A stretch of 39,818 nucleotides of DNA from Acidimicrobiia bacterium (GTDB lineage: Bacteria; Actinomycetota; Acidimicrobiia; Acidimicrobiales; Aldehydirespiratoraceae), in the NCBI GenBank assembly GCA_003231645.1, contig QIIW01000153.1:1-39818 (forward strand), written 5' to 3'. Below, piece after piece: positions 15,561 to 27,433 of the stretch. The notes below the pieces were generated by a model. It saw nothing but the letters and a program-made list of their open reading frames with translations, was not told the DNA's origin and searched no databases. Made by a program: the position numbers and the translations under genes. Numbering within the stretch: position 1 is the first letter of the stretch; each line of letters begins with the position of its first letter.

Positions 15561-16625
15561 TCAGGGCCGGTCGCGGGCCGGCTCGTCGGCCATATCGATG
15601 ATCGCCGGCAGGAAATCGTGGTCGGCGAACAGGCCGGCCGCTGGGCTGGTGCCGTTGAGCGCCTCGGCGGCCAGGAGAACCGCCGCCGACGAGTAGGTCG
15701 AGCGCTCACCGGGCGGGAAGAGGTTGCGTTCCGGGTGCACCATGCCGGTGATGTACCGGCCGTCGGGTTCGCGCAGCTGTTGGGCGAGTACGAAGAGTTC
15801 GATGGCTCGTTCCGTGTCGCCGACTCCGAGGTAGGCGATCGCGCATTCGCATGTCTCGGCTCCGGTCACCCATGGCCGGTCGTTGACGCAGCGGATTCCC
15901 TCGCCCTCGTAGAGGAACGCGTCGAATCGGGAGTCGAGGTGGGAGCGGCCGGTGTCGCCGCTCAGCACGCCTCCCAGAACCGGGTAGTACCAGTCCATGG
16001 CCCAACGGCGTTTCGGGGAGAAGGCCTCGTCGCGATGGAAACGGATGGCGTGGGCGAGCCTGGCCACCGAAAGCTCCCAGTCGGGTCGCTCGTGTCCGAG
16101 TTCGATGGCGATGGCTATGGCGCAACGAATGCTGTGGGCTATCGACGACGAGCCGGTGAGAAGAGCGAATGGCCACGGTGTGCCGTTGGGATGGCGAGCC
16201 CAGAGGATCTCGCCGCGGGGCTGCTGGAGTTCGAGGACGAAATCGATGGCGCTCTCGACGACCGGCCACATCGTTTCGAGGAACCCGGCGTCCGAGGTGG
16301 TGAGGAAGTGGTGCCAGGTGCCGGCCGCGACGTAGGCGATCACGTTGGCGTCGAGCTTGTCCTGCTCGATGTCCTCGCCGATGTAGTACTGGTGCCACGA
16401 ACCGTCGGGGCGCTGAACATCGGCGAGCCACTGGTATGCGGCCTCCGCTCCGGTGTGGTGCCCGCCGATATCGAGCGCCATGGCGGCCTCGACGTGGTTC
16501 CAGGGGTCGGCGTGGCCGCCCGTGAACCAAGGGATCATGCCGGATCGACTCTGGGTGGCGGCGATGGCGTCGGCGGTGGTGGTGATCTGCTCGGCCGTGA
16601 GCAGCCTGGTGATCTCAGGCGGCAT
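15561..16625 (-). CDS. Alpha/alpha-barrel protein, prenyltransferase/squalene-cyclase-like or glycosidase-like
   Basis: 354 residues, helical, with repeated Trp/Gly-rich turns such as P-W-F-T-G-G-H-A-D-P-W-N-H-V-E-A-A-M-A-L, A-Y-Q-W-L-A-D-V-Q-R-P-D-G-S-W and R-W-A-M-D-W-Y-Y-P-V-L-G-G. The Q-R-P-D-G-S-W element is the QxxDGSW repeat of squalene-hopene cyclase and prenyltransferase barrels, but the overall pattern also fits six-hairpin glycosidase folds. Proteins like this are often labelled prenyltransferase in actinobacteria. Its position directly after a methyltransferase and a GT4 glycosyltransferase (11-nt overlap with the methyltransferase) argues for a glycan or glycolipid substrate. ATG 16625 is preferred over GTG 16631. 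Function is not established. Confidence 0.75.
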   Translation of the reverse strand: MPPEITRLLTAEQITTTADAIAATQSRSGMIPWFTGGHADPWNHVEAAMALDIGGHHTGAEAAYQWLADVQRPDGSWHQYYIGEDIEQDKLDANVIAYVAAGTWHHFLTTSDAGFLETMWPVVESAIDFVLELQQPRGEILWARHPNGTPWPFALLTGSSSIAHSIRCAIAIAIELGHERPDWELSVARLAHAIRFHRDEAFSPKRRWAMDWYYPVLGGVLSGDTGRSHLDSRFDAFLYEGEGIRCVNDRPWVTGAETCECAIAYLGVGDTERAIELFVLAQQLREPDGRYITGMVHPERNLFPPGERSTYSSAAVLLAAEALNGTSPAAGLFADHDFLPAIIDMADEPARDRP

Positions 16626-17370
16626 GCGCACTCCCGGCCGGTTGGGAGAGGGGCTTGGTGGCGTAGACCACCAGCGACTTGCCGATCACGGGATTGAGGA
16701 CCTTGTCGGCGGCCCGGGTGATGATCGGCTTCTCGACGATGTCCCATTCGAGGAACCGGTGGTAGGCCTTGACCAGGCGGTGATCGGCGATCTCACGGTT
16801 GGGTCCGACCGCGCATCGCAGCCACCAGTAGGGTGAATGGAGTGAGTGGGCGCGGTGGGAGTGGCCGGGAGCGAGGCCTGCGGCAGCCATCTTCGACCGC
16901 ACTTCCTTCTCGGTGTAGATGCGCACATGACCTCCTTCGACCGCCGGCGCATGATAGTCGTCGCTGAGTTTCCAACATATTTTCTCGGGTAGCCACGCTG
17001 GAACGGTGACGGCGACGGTACCGCCGGGCCTGAGCAGGCGCATCAACTCGTCGTAGGCGGCGACATCATCGGGTATGTGCTCGAATACCTCGGACGCGAT
17101 GATCCGGTCGAAGCTGGCGTTGTCGAATGGGAGCCGGGTGGCGTCGCCCTGCACGGGTGCGACGAGTTGTTTCGTGTCGAACATGCCGTCGGCGGCGAGC
17201 AGTTTCGAAGTGTCTCGGATATTGGCCAGTTCGGGCATCGCCATGTCGCACTGCACCACGGCGGCGCCACGAATCAACGCCTCGTAGGTGTGGCGACCGA
17301 ACCCGCAGCCGAGATCGAGCAGGACATCGCCGGCGCGCAGCCCCAGACGGTCGTAGTCGACGGTGAGCAT
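16615..17370 (-). CDS. Class I SAM-dependent methyltransferase (Methyltransf_11 type)
   Basis: 251 residues. Motif I is V-L-L-D-L-G-C-G-F-G-R-H-T near residue 17. It is followed by V-V-Q-C-D-M-A, then G-D-A-T-R-L-P-F-D-N-A-S-F-D-R-I-I-A-S-E-V-F-E-H-I and L-R-P-G-G-T-V-A-V-T-V-P-A-W-L-P, a textbook small-molecule methyltransferase. The C-terminal third, with many His/Tyr/Trp residues, likely binds the acceptor. Its ATG overlaps the glycosyltransferase stop by one base (TGATG), so translation is coupled. The same three-gene order (GT4, methyltransferase, barrel protein) suggests successive steps on one sugar-containing acceptor. Confidence 0.9.
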   Translation of the reverse strand: MLTVDYDRLGLRAGDVLLDLGCGFGRHTYEALIRGAAVVQCDMAMPELANIRDTSKLLAADGMFDTKQLVAPVQGDATRLPFDNASFDRIIASEVFEHIPDDVAAYDELMRLLRPGGTVAVTVPAWLPEKICWKLSDDYHAPAVEGGHVRIYTEKEVRSKMAAAGLAPGHSHRAHSLHSPYWWLRCAVGPNREIADHRLVKAYHRFLEWDIVEKPIITRAADKVLNPVIGKSLVVYATKPLSQPAGSAHAA

Positions 17371-18629
17371 CAGCGGCCCTCGTTGTTCTCGAGGATGGCG
17401 TTGTACTGCTCGACGGTGCGCAGAGCGGTGTGGCGCCACGACCAGTGGTCGATAACCCGACGGCGACCGGCTTCACCGACCCGGGCCCGCGTTTCGGGAT
17501 CGTCGAGCGCCTCGCGAATCGTGGCCGCCAGGGCGTCGCTGTCGCCCGGTTCGGTGAGAAAACAGGTCTCACCGTGAGTGCCGGCCACCTCGGGGAGTGC
17601 CCCACCGGTGGTGGCCACCAGCGGAACGCCGGCGCCCATGGCCTCGATGGCGGGGAGCGAGAAGCCCTCGTAGAGCGAAGGCACGACGGCGAGTTCGGCC
17701 TCGCTGTAGAGTTCGACGATGCGCTGGTCGGGTACTCCCGACACGAAGGTGACGCAGCCGTCGAGGCCCAGCTTGGTCATGGTGCGGCTGGCCTCGCTGT
17801 CGGGCTTGGGCGTACCGATGATCGTGAGCTGGATGTGTCGTTCGGTGCGGAGTTTGGCGATGGCTTCGAGCAGGAACCTGAGGCCTTTCATGGCCACGTC
17901 GGCACTGGCGGTGGTCACGAGATGTCCGGGGATGCGCTCGACACCGGGGACCGGCTTGAACAGGTCGGGGTCGACCCCGACCGGCACGACATGGAGACGA
18001 TCGAGAGGCACTTTGTGGTCTCGGTGGATGTCGTGCTTGGACGACTCGGACACGGTCTGCACACGCGGCATGCGCTTGGCGACCTGGGTCTGCATCCTGG
18101 TGAACGCGTACCAGCGGCGCTTGCCGAAACGTTCCCAGTGCGAACGGGCGTGTTGGAGCTCGAGTCGACGGTCGACGGTGATCGGGTGGTGAATGGTTTC
18201 GAGAATCGGCCAACCCTCCTGGTGGAGCTTGAGAAGGCCCCATCCGAGGGTCTGGTTGTCGTGGATGATGTCGAACTCGTCGCGGCGGGTGCGGAGGTAG
18301 CGCCAAGCCCGCATGCTGAACGCCATCGGCTCCGAAAAGTTCCCCATGTCGAATGAGATGTGCTCGAGGGCGTCGGTCCAGTCCTTCCATTCCCAGAACC
18401 GGGGTTTGCGCATCGGGTGGGGTTCCGACCAGATGTCGAGGCTCGGAAGTTCGACGAGGTCCACGGAGTCGTCGAGGTTGGGGTAGGGGGGCCCGGCGAT
18501 GACGGTGACGGAGTGTCCGAGATCGGTCAGCGCTTTCGAGAGGTGACGCACGTAGACACCCTGGCCGCCGACGTGGGGCTTGCCGCGGTAGGTGAGCAGG
18601 GCTATGCACAGTTTGCGCTGATCAGGCAT
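17370..18629 (-). CDS. GT4 family glycosyltransferase
   Basis: 419 residues with the GT-B layout. The N-terminal nucleotide-fold half opens with L-L-T-Y-R-G-K-P-H-V-G-G-Q-G-V-Y-V-R-H-L, the Gly-rich acceptor loop of GT4 enzymes. The C-terminal half has V-V-P-V-G-V-D, then E-A-E-L-A-V-V-P-S-L-Y-E-G-F-S-L-P-A-I-E-A-M-G-A-G-V-P-L-V-A-T, containing the E-x7-E motif that binds the sugar nucleotide. It is a retaining enzyme using an NDP-sugar; the acceptor is unknown. ATG 18629 is preferred to the TTG at 18638. First gene of a leftward three-gene operon and divergent from the beta-galactosidase gene. Confidence 0.93.
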   Translation of the reverse strand: MPDQRKLCIALLTYRGKPHVGGQGVYVRHLSKALTDLGHSVTVIAGPPYPNLDDSVDLVELPSLDIWSEPHPMRKPRFWEWKDWTDALEHISFDMGNFSEPMAFSMRAWRYLRTRRDEFDIIHDNQTLGWGLLKLHQEGWPILETIHHPITVDRRLELQHARSHWERFGKRRWYAFTRMQTQVAKRMPRVQTVSESSKHDIHRDHKVPLDRLHVVPVGVDPDLFKPVPGVERIPGHLVTTASADVAMKGLRFLLEAIAKLRTERHIQLTIIGTPKPDSEASRTMTKLGLDGCVTFVSGVPDQRIVELYSEAELAVVPSLYEGFSLPAIEAMGAGVPLVATTGGALPEVAGTHGETCFLTEPGDSDALAATIREALDDPETRARVGEAGRRRVIDHWSWRHTALRTVEQYNAILENNEGR

Positions 18630-18655
18630 GGACGACAAGGGTTCCCCCGCGATCT

Positions 18656-21900
<3,245 letters not shown>

Positions 21901-21909
21901 CGTCGCGGT

Positions 21910-22347
21910 GTGCGTGCACTCGTCCAGAGAGTTACCAGGGCGTCGGTCACGGTTGACGAAACGGTGGTCGGTGAAATCGGACCGGGTCTGCTGGCGTTGG
22001 TGGGAGTCACCCACGACGACACCGACGCCAAGGCCCAAAAGCTGGCCGAGAAGCTCTGGAACATCCGACTGTTCGATGACGCCGACGGTCTCCTCAACCT
22101 CTCGTTGGCCGACACCTCCGGTGAGATCCTCGTGGTCAGCCAGTTCACGCTCTACGGCGACACCAGTCGTGGTCGCCGACCCGGATGGTCGGCGGCGGCC
22201 CGTCCCGAAGCCGCACGGCCCATCATCGAAGCGGTGGTCGAGGAGCTTCGCGACCTGGGAGCCACGGTGGCCACCGGGCGGTTCCGGGCCGAGATGCGGG
22301 TGGAGCTCGTGAACGACGGACCGGTGACCGTCAGCGTCGAGATCTGA
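21910..22347 (+). CDS. dtd: D-aminoacyl-tRNA deacylase
   Basis: 145 residues, the standard length. It starts M-R-A-L-V-Q-R-V and carries both active-site signatures: [10 protein letters not shown] near residue 76 and N-D-G-P-V-T-V (the N-x-G-P-x-T/S motif) near the C-terminus. It removes D-amino acids, and glycine mischarged on tRNA-Ala, from tRNA in the cytoplasm. GTG start. Probably read through from the beta-galactosidase transcript. Its 3' end overlaps the convergent, broken lnt gene by 17 nt. Confidence 0.97.
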   Translation: MRALVQRVTRASVTVDETVVGEIGPGLLALVGVTHDDTDAKAQKLAEKLWNIRLFDDADGLLNLSLADTSGEILVVSQFTLYGDTSRGRRPGWSAAARPEAARPIIEAVVEELRDLGATVATGRFRAEMRVELVNDGPVTVSVEI

Positions 22348-23795
22348 GCAGGATCCGGCGCAGGCGTTCGGTTTCGACGAGCGGCAACCATGCCCAGGCC
22401 ATGACGGCGACACTGCTCAGCAGCGTCGGCCAGACCCCCCATCTCACGGCGAGGGTCAGGTCGTCGTGGAGGTCGATGGTCGCGTAGAGCACCCGTTGCT
22501 CGCTCACTGCGGTGCGGTCGACCACATCGCCGCCGGGGGTCACGATGGCCGAGAACCCCGTGGGTGCGGCCTGCAGGACCCACCGGTCGGTCTCGAGGGC
22601 CCGCAGCCGACTCGACGCGATCTGCTGGCTCTGCAGGATGGTGAGCCAGTAGCTCGATCCGTTGGTGGGATTGAGAAGCACTTGGCCGCCGTTGCCGATC
22701 GCGTCACGGGCGCGACTGGCGAAGAAGATCTCCCACGAGATCGAGACGCCAAGACGGCCCACGGCCGAATCGATCACCGCGGGGTTGTGGCCAGGTCGGG
22801 TGTCGCGCGACGGAAGCTCTCCGCTGAACGACTCGATCAACGACCGGAAGGGCACGAACTCGCCGAACGGCACCAACTTGACCTTGTCGTAGCGACCGGT
22901 GATCGTTCCGTCGGGTGAGGTGGCAATCGAGTAGTTGACGTTGGCCAAGCCGTCCGGCGTTCGTTCGAACCAGCCCGACTCCACGACCGCGTCGAGGTCG
23001 GCGGCGAGGTCGGCGAGGCGGTCGGCGGCTTCGGTGTGCCAGAGCAGAGGTTCGTTGCACAGCGAAGTCGTTACGCCGTCGGGCACCGGATTGACGACAT
23101 TCTCGGGCCACACCACCAGATCGACCGGACGGTCGATCTGGTGGCTTGCCGCCATGTGACGCTCGAACACCGCCCGGTTTTCGCAGATGCCGGCCCTGGT
23201 GTTCTGCGGCCCACCGCCCTGCACGACGGCAACGTCGAGAGTGGCGACCGAAGGTGCGCCGTGCCACCACGACGACGGCTCCGCCGGCGAGCGCGGCCCT
23301 GTCACGTCGGACCAGGTCGGCCAGGGCCACCGCGGTCACCACGGTGATCATCACGAGAAACGGCGAGCCGAACAGTCTGGTGACCGGGGCGAGGGGCGAG
23401 CTGACCTCGGCCATGGCGAGGGTCGCCAGCGGGATTCCGCCGAACGGCCACGACCAACGGACCAGTTCGGCCAGCACGATTCCAGCCGGGAATACGGCCC
23501 TGCGGATGGGTCGTCTTGACGGCGTGGCCATGCCGGCCAAGGCGAAGAACATCGAGAACAGGATCACCGAGAACGGCCAGCCGACCGCGGTGAGATCGAA
23601 CATCCACAAAGTGGCGGGTGCCGACCACGAGAGCCCGATGATCATCGATGTGACGAATCGGGTCTTCGGGGACGGGTCGTCGATGAGACGGAACCAGATG
23701 CCGAGTCCGATGATCGCCAACGGCCACCACCCCCAGGGAGGCATGGCGGCGGCGATGAGGAGACCGGCGAGAACCGACAGGGCGAAGCGTCTCAC
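22331..23795 (-). pseudogene. lnt: Apolipoprotein N-acyltransferase, frameshifted
   Basis: Two frames together make one Lnt of about 487 residues (normal about 500). From ATG 23795 the first frame encodes the membrane half (W-W-P-L-A-I-I-G-L-G, several helices, W-S-W-P-F-G-G-I-P-L). Near 23245-23270 the reading must shift by one base to the second frame, which carries the CN-hydrolase domain (A-T-L-D-V-A-V-V-Q-G-G) down to 22331. The shift equals one extra base in a GTCGTCGTGGTGG-type run. The first frame happens to stay open to 22704 but its product there is nonsense. Catalytic Glu (V-V-W-P-E-N) and Lys (D-K-V-K-L-V-P-F-G-E-F) are present, but the usual Cys in the I-C-Y-E context is Ser (I-S-W-E). 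Either a real lesion, a recoding event, or a sequencing error; a GTG at 23305 could start the second half separately, without a visible ribosome-binding site. Confidence 0.75.
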
Positions 23796-23866
23796 GGCGG
23801 GCGATGCTACGCCGTGGTCACGCCCGGGCGTCGGTCAGGTCCGGTCTTCGATCGGAAGGCCGTGAC

Positions 23867-24241
23867 TCAGATGTTCCTTCCGCAGACCGGCCAGGGCTCG
23901 CGGCCGCGTTCGGACCAGAGGGCGCGGGTCATGGCGTCCTGCCACCACGGCTCGACGGTTGCGGGGTCGCGGTTGGCGAGGAACGGGAAGTGGCGGCCGG
24001 CCACGTCGTTCCAGGTGGTCTGGTCGAACTGGTAGGCGCCCCGGTAGATGCCGGACTGGTTCACGGCCTGGTAGTTGTCGGTCGATTCACACTGACGCAA
24101 CCGGAATAGTTGATCGGCGGTGAGCACATCGCGGGTGGGTGCCGTGGTCTCCAGGTAAAGGTTGATCTGCGCTGGGGTGCAGGCGGAGGCGACGATCAAA
24201 ATGGTGAGAGCGAGTGCGAGTACACGCAAGTGTCTACGCAT
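23867..24241 (-). CDS. Rpf-like transglycosylase lipoprotein (resuscitation-promoting factor family)
   Basis: 124 residues. A signal peptide with M-R-R-H-L-R start and V-A-S-A-C lipobox (Cys21) is followed by a short linker and a single Rpf domain. This has Q-C-E-S-T-D-N-Y with catalytic Glu52, G-I-Y-R-G-A-Y-Q-F-D-Q-T-T-W, and a C-terminal G-R-E-P-W-P-V-C-G whose Cys can pair with Cys51 as in known Rpf structures. Such proteins cleave peptidoglycan at the cell surface and stimulate exit from dormancy. ATG 24241 is chosen for the signal peptide and a GAGGAGG ribosome-binding site about 10 nt upstream. It is preceded by a structured leader (24242-24400) and lies between two broken genes. Confidence 0.9.
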   Translation of the reverse strand: MRRHLRVLALALTILIVASACTPAQINLYLETTAPTRDVLTADQLFRLRQCESTDNYQAVNQSGIYRGAYQFDQTTWNDVAGRHFPFLANRDPATVEPWWQDAMTRALWSERGREPWPVCGRNI

Positions 24242-24257
24242 GGAGATGCTGCCTCCT

Positions 24258-24340
24258 CGGACCGTGTCCGTGTCTGGCGTCCTGGGTCGATCGTTCCGGC
24301 GAAGCGCTGTTCGCTGGGCAGATGGGCAGGGTGATCGACC
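24258..24340 (-). promoter_or_regulatory. Structured 5' leader of the Rpf-like gene
   Basis: On the minus strand the leader can fold into an 8-bp stem (24340-24333 with 24292-24285, GGTCGATC/GATCGACC). That stem encloses a 5-bp hairpin (24314-24310 with 24303-24299, 6-nt loop). It is followed by a 5-bp hairpin with a 3-nt loop (24270-24258) that ends just before the GAGGAGG ribosome-binding site. This could control access to the start. It does not contain the conserved bases of the ydaO (cyclic di-AMP) riboswitch often found before rpf genes, so it is a candidate only. Confidence 0.35.
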
Positions 24341-24388
24341 GATGCCTTGGTTCAGCGGCGACACTGTAACCAGCTTTCGCAACACAAT

Positions 24389-24400
24389 CGCAATATTGCG
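24389..24400. promoter_or_regulatory. 12-bp perfect palindrome upstream of the Rpf-like gene
   Basis: CGCAATATTGCG is a perfect palindrome inside an AT-rich patch (about 24366-24413) that stands out from its GC-rich surroundings. It lies about 150 nt upstream of the Rpf-like start and just beyond the 3' end of the broken hemG gene. TTGCGA and TACAGT-like elements nearby suggest a leftward promoter, so the palindrome may be an operator for the Rpf-like gene. Confidence 0.35.
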
Positions 24401-24424
24401 ACCGAATTCACATCGGCGGTATTC

Positions 24425-25395
24425 TCACGTCCGGGCGGCTTGGCGTCCCTGCCTCAGACACGACGGCAGGCCCAGGCCGCGGAACGCCGCGCCGGTCGCC
24501 TTCACCCCGGCGGTCCGGACCGTGATTTCGCCTTCGATCTCGGCCATGCGGTCGAGATGACCGGGAGCGAATTGGGGCAGAGCGTCCCGCCATTGGGTGA
24601 CCCGGGCGATTGGGTCGCCGTCGAGTCCCATGGTGTCACCGAGTTCGGCGATCAGATCGGTGATGATCGCCCGGTGGCCGAGCGAGAGCCGGCGCGGCCC
24701 GCCGATACGCGGAGTACGGCGTGGGTGCCGTTGTCGCAGTGACTCCACTTCGATGACGACCACGACGCTCGAATAGACGATCTCGCGAAGCGTGGCGGCC
24801 GCCGGGCAGAACGGTTTGATCAGATCGGCGGTGACCGAAGCAGGTGTCGCGAGGACCACCCGGGAGGCGGCACAAGGTCCACCGGAGGTGTCGACCACCC
24901 AACCGCCGGCGTGGGGTCGGATCGATTTCACCACGGTGTCGGTGCGGATCGAGCGGCCGAGCCGGCGATGATCCCGCCGAGCAGGGGTCGATCAGGCGTT
25001 CGAAGACCTCGTCGCCGACGACTGGGCGAAACACGTCGCCAATGGTCGCGTCCCGAGTGAGAGCGGGACGCCTCGACTCGAATCCCCGGCGGAGGTCGTC
25101 GACCCCGGCCTCGGAGACGATTCCGGAGTCGGCCACCGCGTCGACGGCCGGGCGGCGTCGCCAGTTCGTCCCCGAGTCCGATCTCCACGCACAGGTCGAC
25201 CATCTCGGGCCGGCGAGCGAGGAAGCCGTCGGCGGCCGAGTCCACGTCCAGGGGACCGACCGGGCCGCCGTCGATTTTCCCGCCGACCCGGGGCGACGCC
25301 TCCAGCAGCAGGAATTCCTGCCCGGTCTGCTGTAACTCGTGGGCCGCGGCCGGCCCGGTGATACCGCCCCCGACGATGGCGACGGGGTCGCTCAC
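24425..25395 (-). pseudogene. Degraded protoporphyrinogen/coproporphyrinogen oxidase (HemG/HemY type)
   Basis: The span encodes at most about 320 residues against about 450-480 for the family, in three different frames. Frame one, from GTG 25395, gives the FAD-binding start (A-I-V-G-G-G-I-T-G-P-A-A-A) through G-L-G-D-E-L-A-T-P. After a loss of about 30 residues a second frame gives D-A-V-A-D-S-G-I through E-R-L-I-D-P. A missing C there returns to frame one for L-L-G-G-I-I-A-G. About 80 residues are then absent, and a third frame gives R-T-D-T-V-V-K-S through the C-terminal P-Q-F-A-P-G-H-L and G-L-G-L-P-S-C. A further shortening lies within that last part. It overlaps hemE by 4 nt (GTGA), the position expected of an intact hemE-hemG pair. 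Confidence 0.8.
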
Positions 25396-26450
25396 GCGGT
25401 CGGCCCGTCGGTTCGCCCCTCGGCGTGGACGCAGCGGGTGATCTCGGTGAGGATGTCGGGGTCGGACGTGGGGATCACACCGTGGCCGAGGTTGAAGACG
25501 TGCCCGGGATGACCGGCATTCTCGGCCAGCACGTCACGGGTGGCGGCGAGTGCGGCCGGAAGACCGGCCAACACCGCGGTCGGGTCGAGATTGCCCTGCA
25601 ACGCCCGTCCCTGACCCACGCGGCGCCGGGCCTCTCGCAGCGGCACTCGCCAGTCGACTCCGACCACGTCCGCACCGGCCTCGCCGATCTGGCCGAGGAA
25701 CTCGCCGGTGGTGACGCCGAAGTGGATACGGGGCACGCCGGTGGAGCCGATTGCCGAGAGCACCTTCTGCGAGTGGGGCAGCACATAGCGGCGGTACTGG
25801 GCCGGGCTGAGCGATCCGGCCCAGGAGTCGAACAGTTGAACGGCGGAGACGCCGGCGTCGATCTGCGACATCAGTGAGGCGACGGCCAGGTCGGCGAGCC
25901 GGTCCAGCAGGTCGTGCCACAGCATCTCGTCGGACAACATCAGTGCCTTGGCCACGGCGTGGTCCTTCGAGGGTCGCCCCTCGACGAGGTAGGACGCGAC
26001 GGTGAACGGCGCTCCGGCGAAACCGATGAGCGGTACCTCGAGATCGGCGACGAGTTGCCTAACCGTCTGCACCACGTAGGGCGTGTCGGCCTCCGGGTCG
26101 AGCGGACGCAGGCGGCCCAGGTCGTCGCGGCGGCGGAACGGATGCTCAACCTCGGGGCCGATACCAGGGGTGACGGTGAGACCGAAGCCGACTGCGAATG
26201 CGGGGACGACGATGTCGGAGTAGAGGATCGCGGCGTCGACGCCGTAGCGCCTCACCGGCTGCAGGCTCAGCTCGGTGGACAGGTCGGGGTCTTGGATGGC
26301 ATCGAGGATCGTGCCCCCCCCGCGGATGGCGCGGTATTCGGGCAGCGACCGGCCGGCCTGTCGCATGAACCAGACCGGCACACGGTCGTGGGGGAGACCG
26401 CGACAGGCCCGAATGAAGTCGGAGTCGTCGAATCGTCGCGGAGCACTCAC
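25392..26450 (-). CDS. hemE: Uroporphyrinogen decarboxylase
   Basis: 352 residues, full length. The N-terminal signature [14 protein letters not shown] holds the substrate-binding Arg residues. I-L-Y-S-D-I-V-V-P follows with the catalytic-site Asp, then [22 protein letters not shown] and the closing F-N-L-G-H-G-V-I-P. It removes four carboxyl groups from uroporphyrinogen III to give coproporphyrinogen III in haem synthesis. GTG start at 26450. The downstream gene, which should act later in the pathway, is broken while hemE shows no damage, so haem synthesis probably continues with an oxidase encoded elsewhere. Confidence 0.97.
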   Translation of the reverse strand: MSAPRRFDDSDFIRACRGLPHDRVPVWFMRQAGRSLPEYRAIRGGGTILDAIQDPDLSTELSLQPVRRYGVDAAILYSDIVVPAFAVGFGLTVTPGIGPEVEHPFRRRDDLGRLRPLDPEADTPYVVQTVRQLVADLEVPLIGFAGAPFTVASYLVEGRPSKDHAVAKALMLSDEMLWHDLLDRLADLAVASLMSQIDAGVSAVQLFDSWAGSLSPAQYRRYVLPHSQKVLSAIGSTGVPRIHFGVTTGEFLGQIGEAGADVVGVDWRVPLREARRRVGQGRALQGNLDPTAVLAGLPAALAATRDVLAENAGHPGHVFNLGHGVIPTSDPDILTEITRCVHAEGRTDGPTA

Positions 26451-26532
26451 CCGGCCACGCTAGCGATGGTCGCCGGCGTTCGGTCCGAGGCGGTGGCGGG
26501 GGTTACCGCGGACCGGTTGTACTGCGACCGGG

Positions 26533-27339
26533 GTGGGATTTGCCGTTCGGCTTGGGCTCTGGCCAGTGTTGGTGATGATCTCGGTGTTGGCGACGGCGTG
26601 TGCCGGGGTCGGCGCCGCAGATGTCACGGTGGCCGACGTGGCCGGGCGGGCCGCGCCGGTCGTCGCGTCGGCATCGACAATCACAACGTCCACCCCGCCC
26701 ACGATCACCGTCGCCACGACGATGTCCACCACCACGGTCGCGCCGCCAAGCTCCACGACTGCTGCGAGCACCGCGGTCGATCCGGGAACCAGGGTGGTCG
26801 CCACCCACGAATGGGGCACACCGTTCGCCACCGCGATCGACGTGACGCTCTACTACCCGGCCACCCACGTCGAGCGAATCGGTTTCCACGAGGCCGGACG
26901 TGATGGCGCCCGCCAGATGGACCCGCTGCCCGATGCCACCAGACCCATTACCCTCGAATCCCGCAACCGGGGCACGGGCTCGCGCACTGCCGCCGACATC
27001 GTCATCGACCCGCACTCGGAGCTGAGATCGCCGGTCACCGGCACCGTGATCCGATCCGGCACCTACATTCTCTACTGCAAGTACACCGACGACTTCGTGG
27101 TGATCAATCCTGACGCTCACCCCGGCTGGGAAGTCAAGATGTTCCACTTCCAGGGCCTGACCGTTGCCCCGGGCGATCGGGTCGAGGCGGGAGTCACCGT
27201 GGTCGGCAACAATCCGGCGGTCCTGCCGTTCGAATCGCAGATCAACGAGTTCACCGCCAACCCCTCGTGGGACCACGTGCACATCGAGGTGATCGATCCG
27301 TCGATACCGAACCGGCCGCCGTCCGGAGGGGGCTGCTGA
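26533..27339 (+). CDS. M23-like (lysostaphin-type fold) lipoprotein
   Basis: 268 residues. A signal peptide ends in A-T-A-C (Cys23). A Ser/Thr-rich wall-spanning linker (to about residue 80) is followed by a domain with the LytM/M23 layout: [42 protein letters not shown] and the closing H-V-H-I-E-V. The HxH zinc motif is present, but in the first metal motif (H-x-G-x-D in active enzymes) the His position reads Arg in S-R-T-A-A-D, so catalytic zinc binding is doubtful and a binding or activator role is possible. GTG start. Divergent from hemE across an 82-nt gap; the next gene is mdh. Confidence 0.75.
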   Translation: MGFAVRLGLWPVLVMISVLATACAGVGAADVTVADVAGRAAPVVASASTITTSTPPTITVATTMSTTTVAPPSSTTAASTAVDPGTRVVATHEWGTPFATAIDVTLYYPATHVERIGFHEAGRDGARQMDPLPDATRPITLESRNRGTGSRTAADIVIDPHSELRSPVTGTVIRSGTYILYCKYTDDFVVINPDAHPGWEVKMFHFQGLTVAPGDRVEAGVTVVGNNPAVLPFESQINEFTANPSWDHVHIEVIDPSIPNRPPSGGGC

Positions 27340-27433
27340 GGCGACAATTTGGCCGCCACCCACTGCAGGAGCGGGCCATCGGCGCTGGTACTGTCATCAC
27401 GGTTCGACCAACGCTCGTATGTGGAGATACATC

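Noticed and set aside
22704..23240. Continuation of the first lnt frame past the shift point
   Set aside because: The product becomes Arg-rich with no similarity to Lnt, while the other frame carries the conserved hydrolase motifs over the same bases.
24242..24400. ydaO (cyclic di-AMP) riboswitch before the Rpf-like gene
   Set aside because: Gene context fits, but the conserved strings expected of this class (the GGGGUGAAUC-like and CCCGACAGCUAAC-like segments) are not present.
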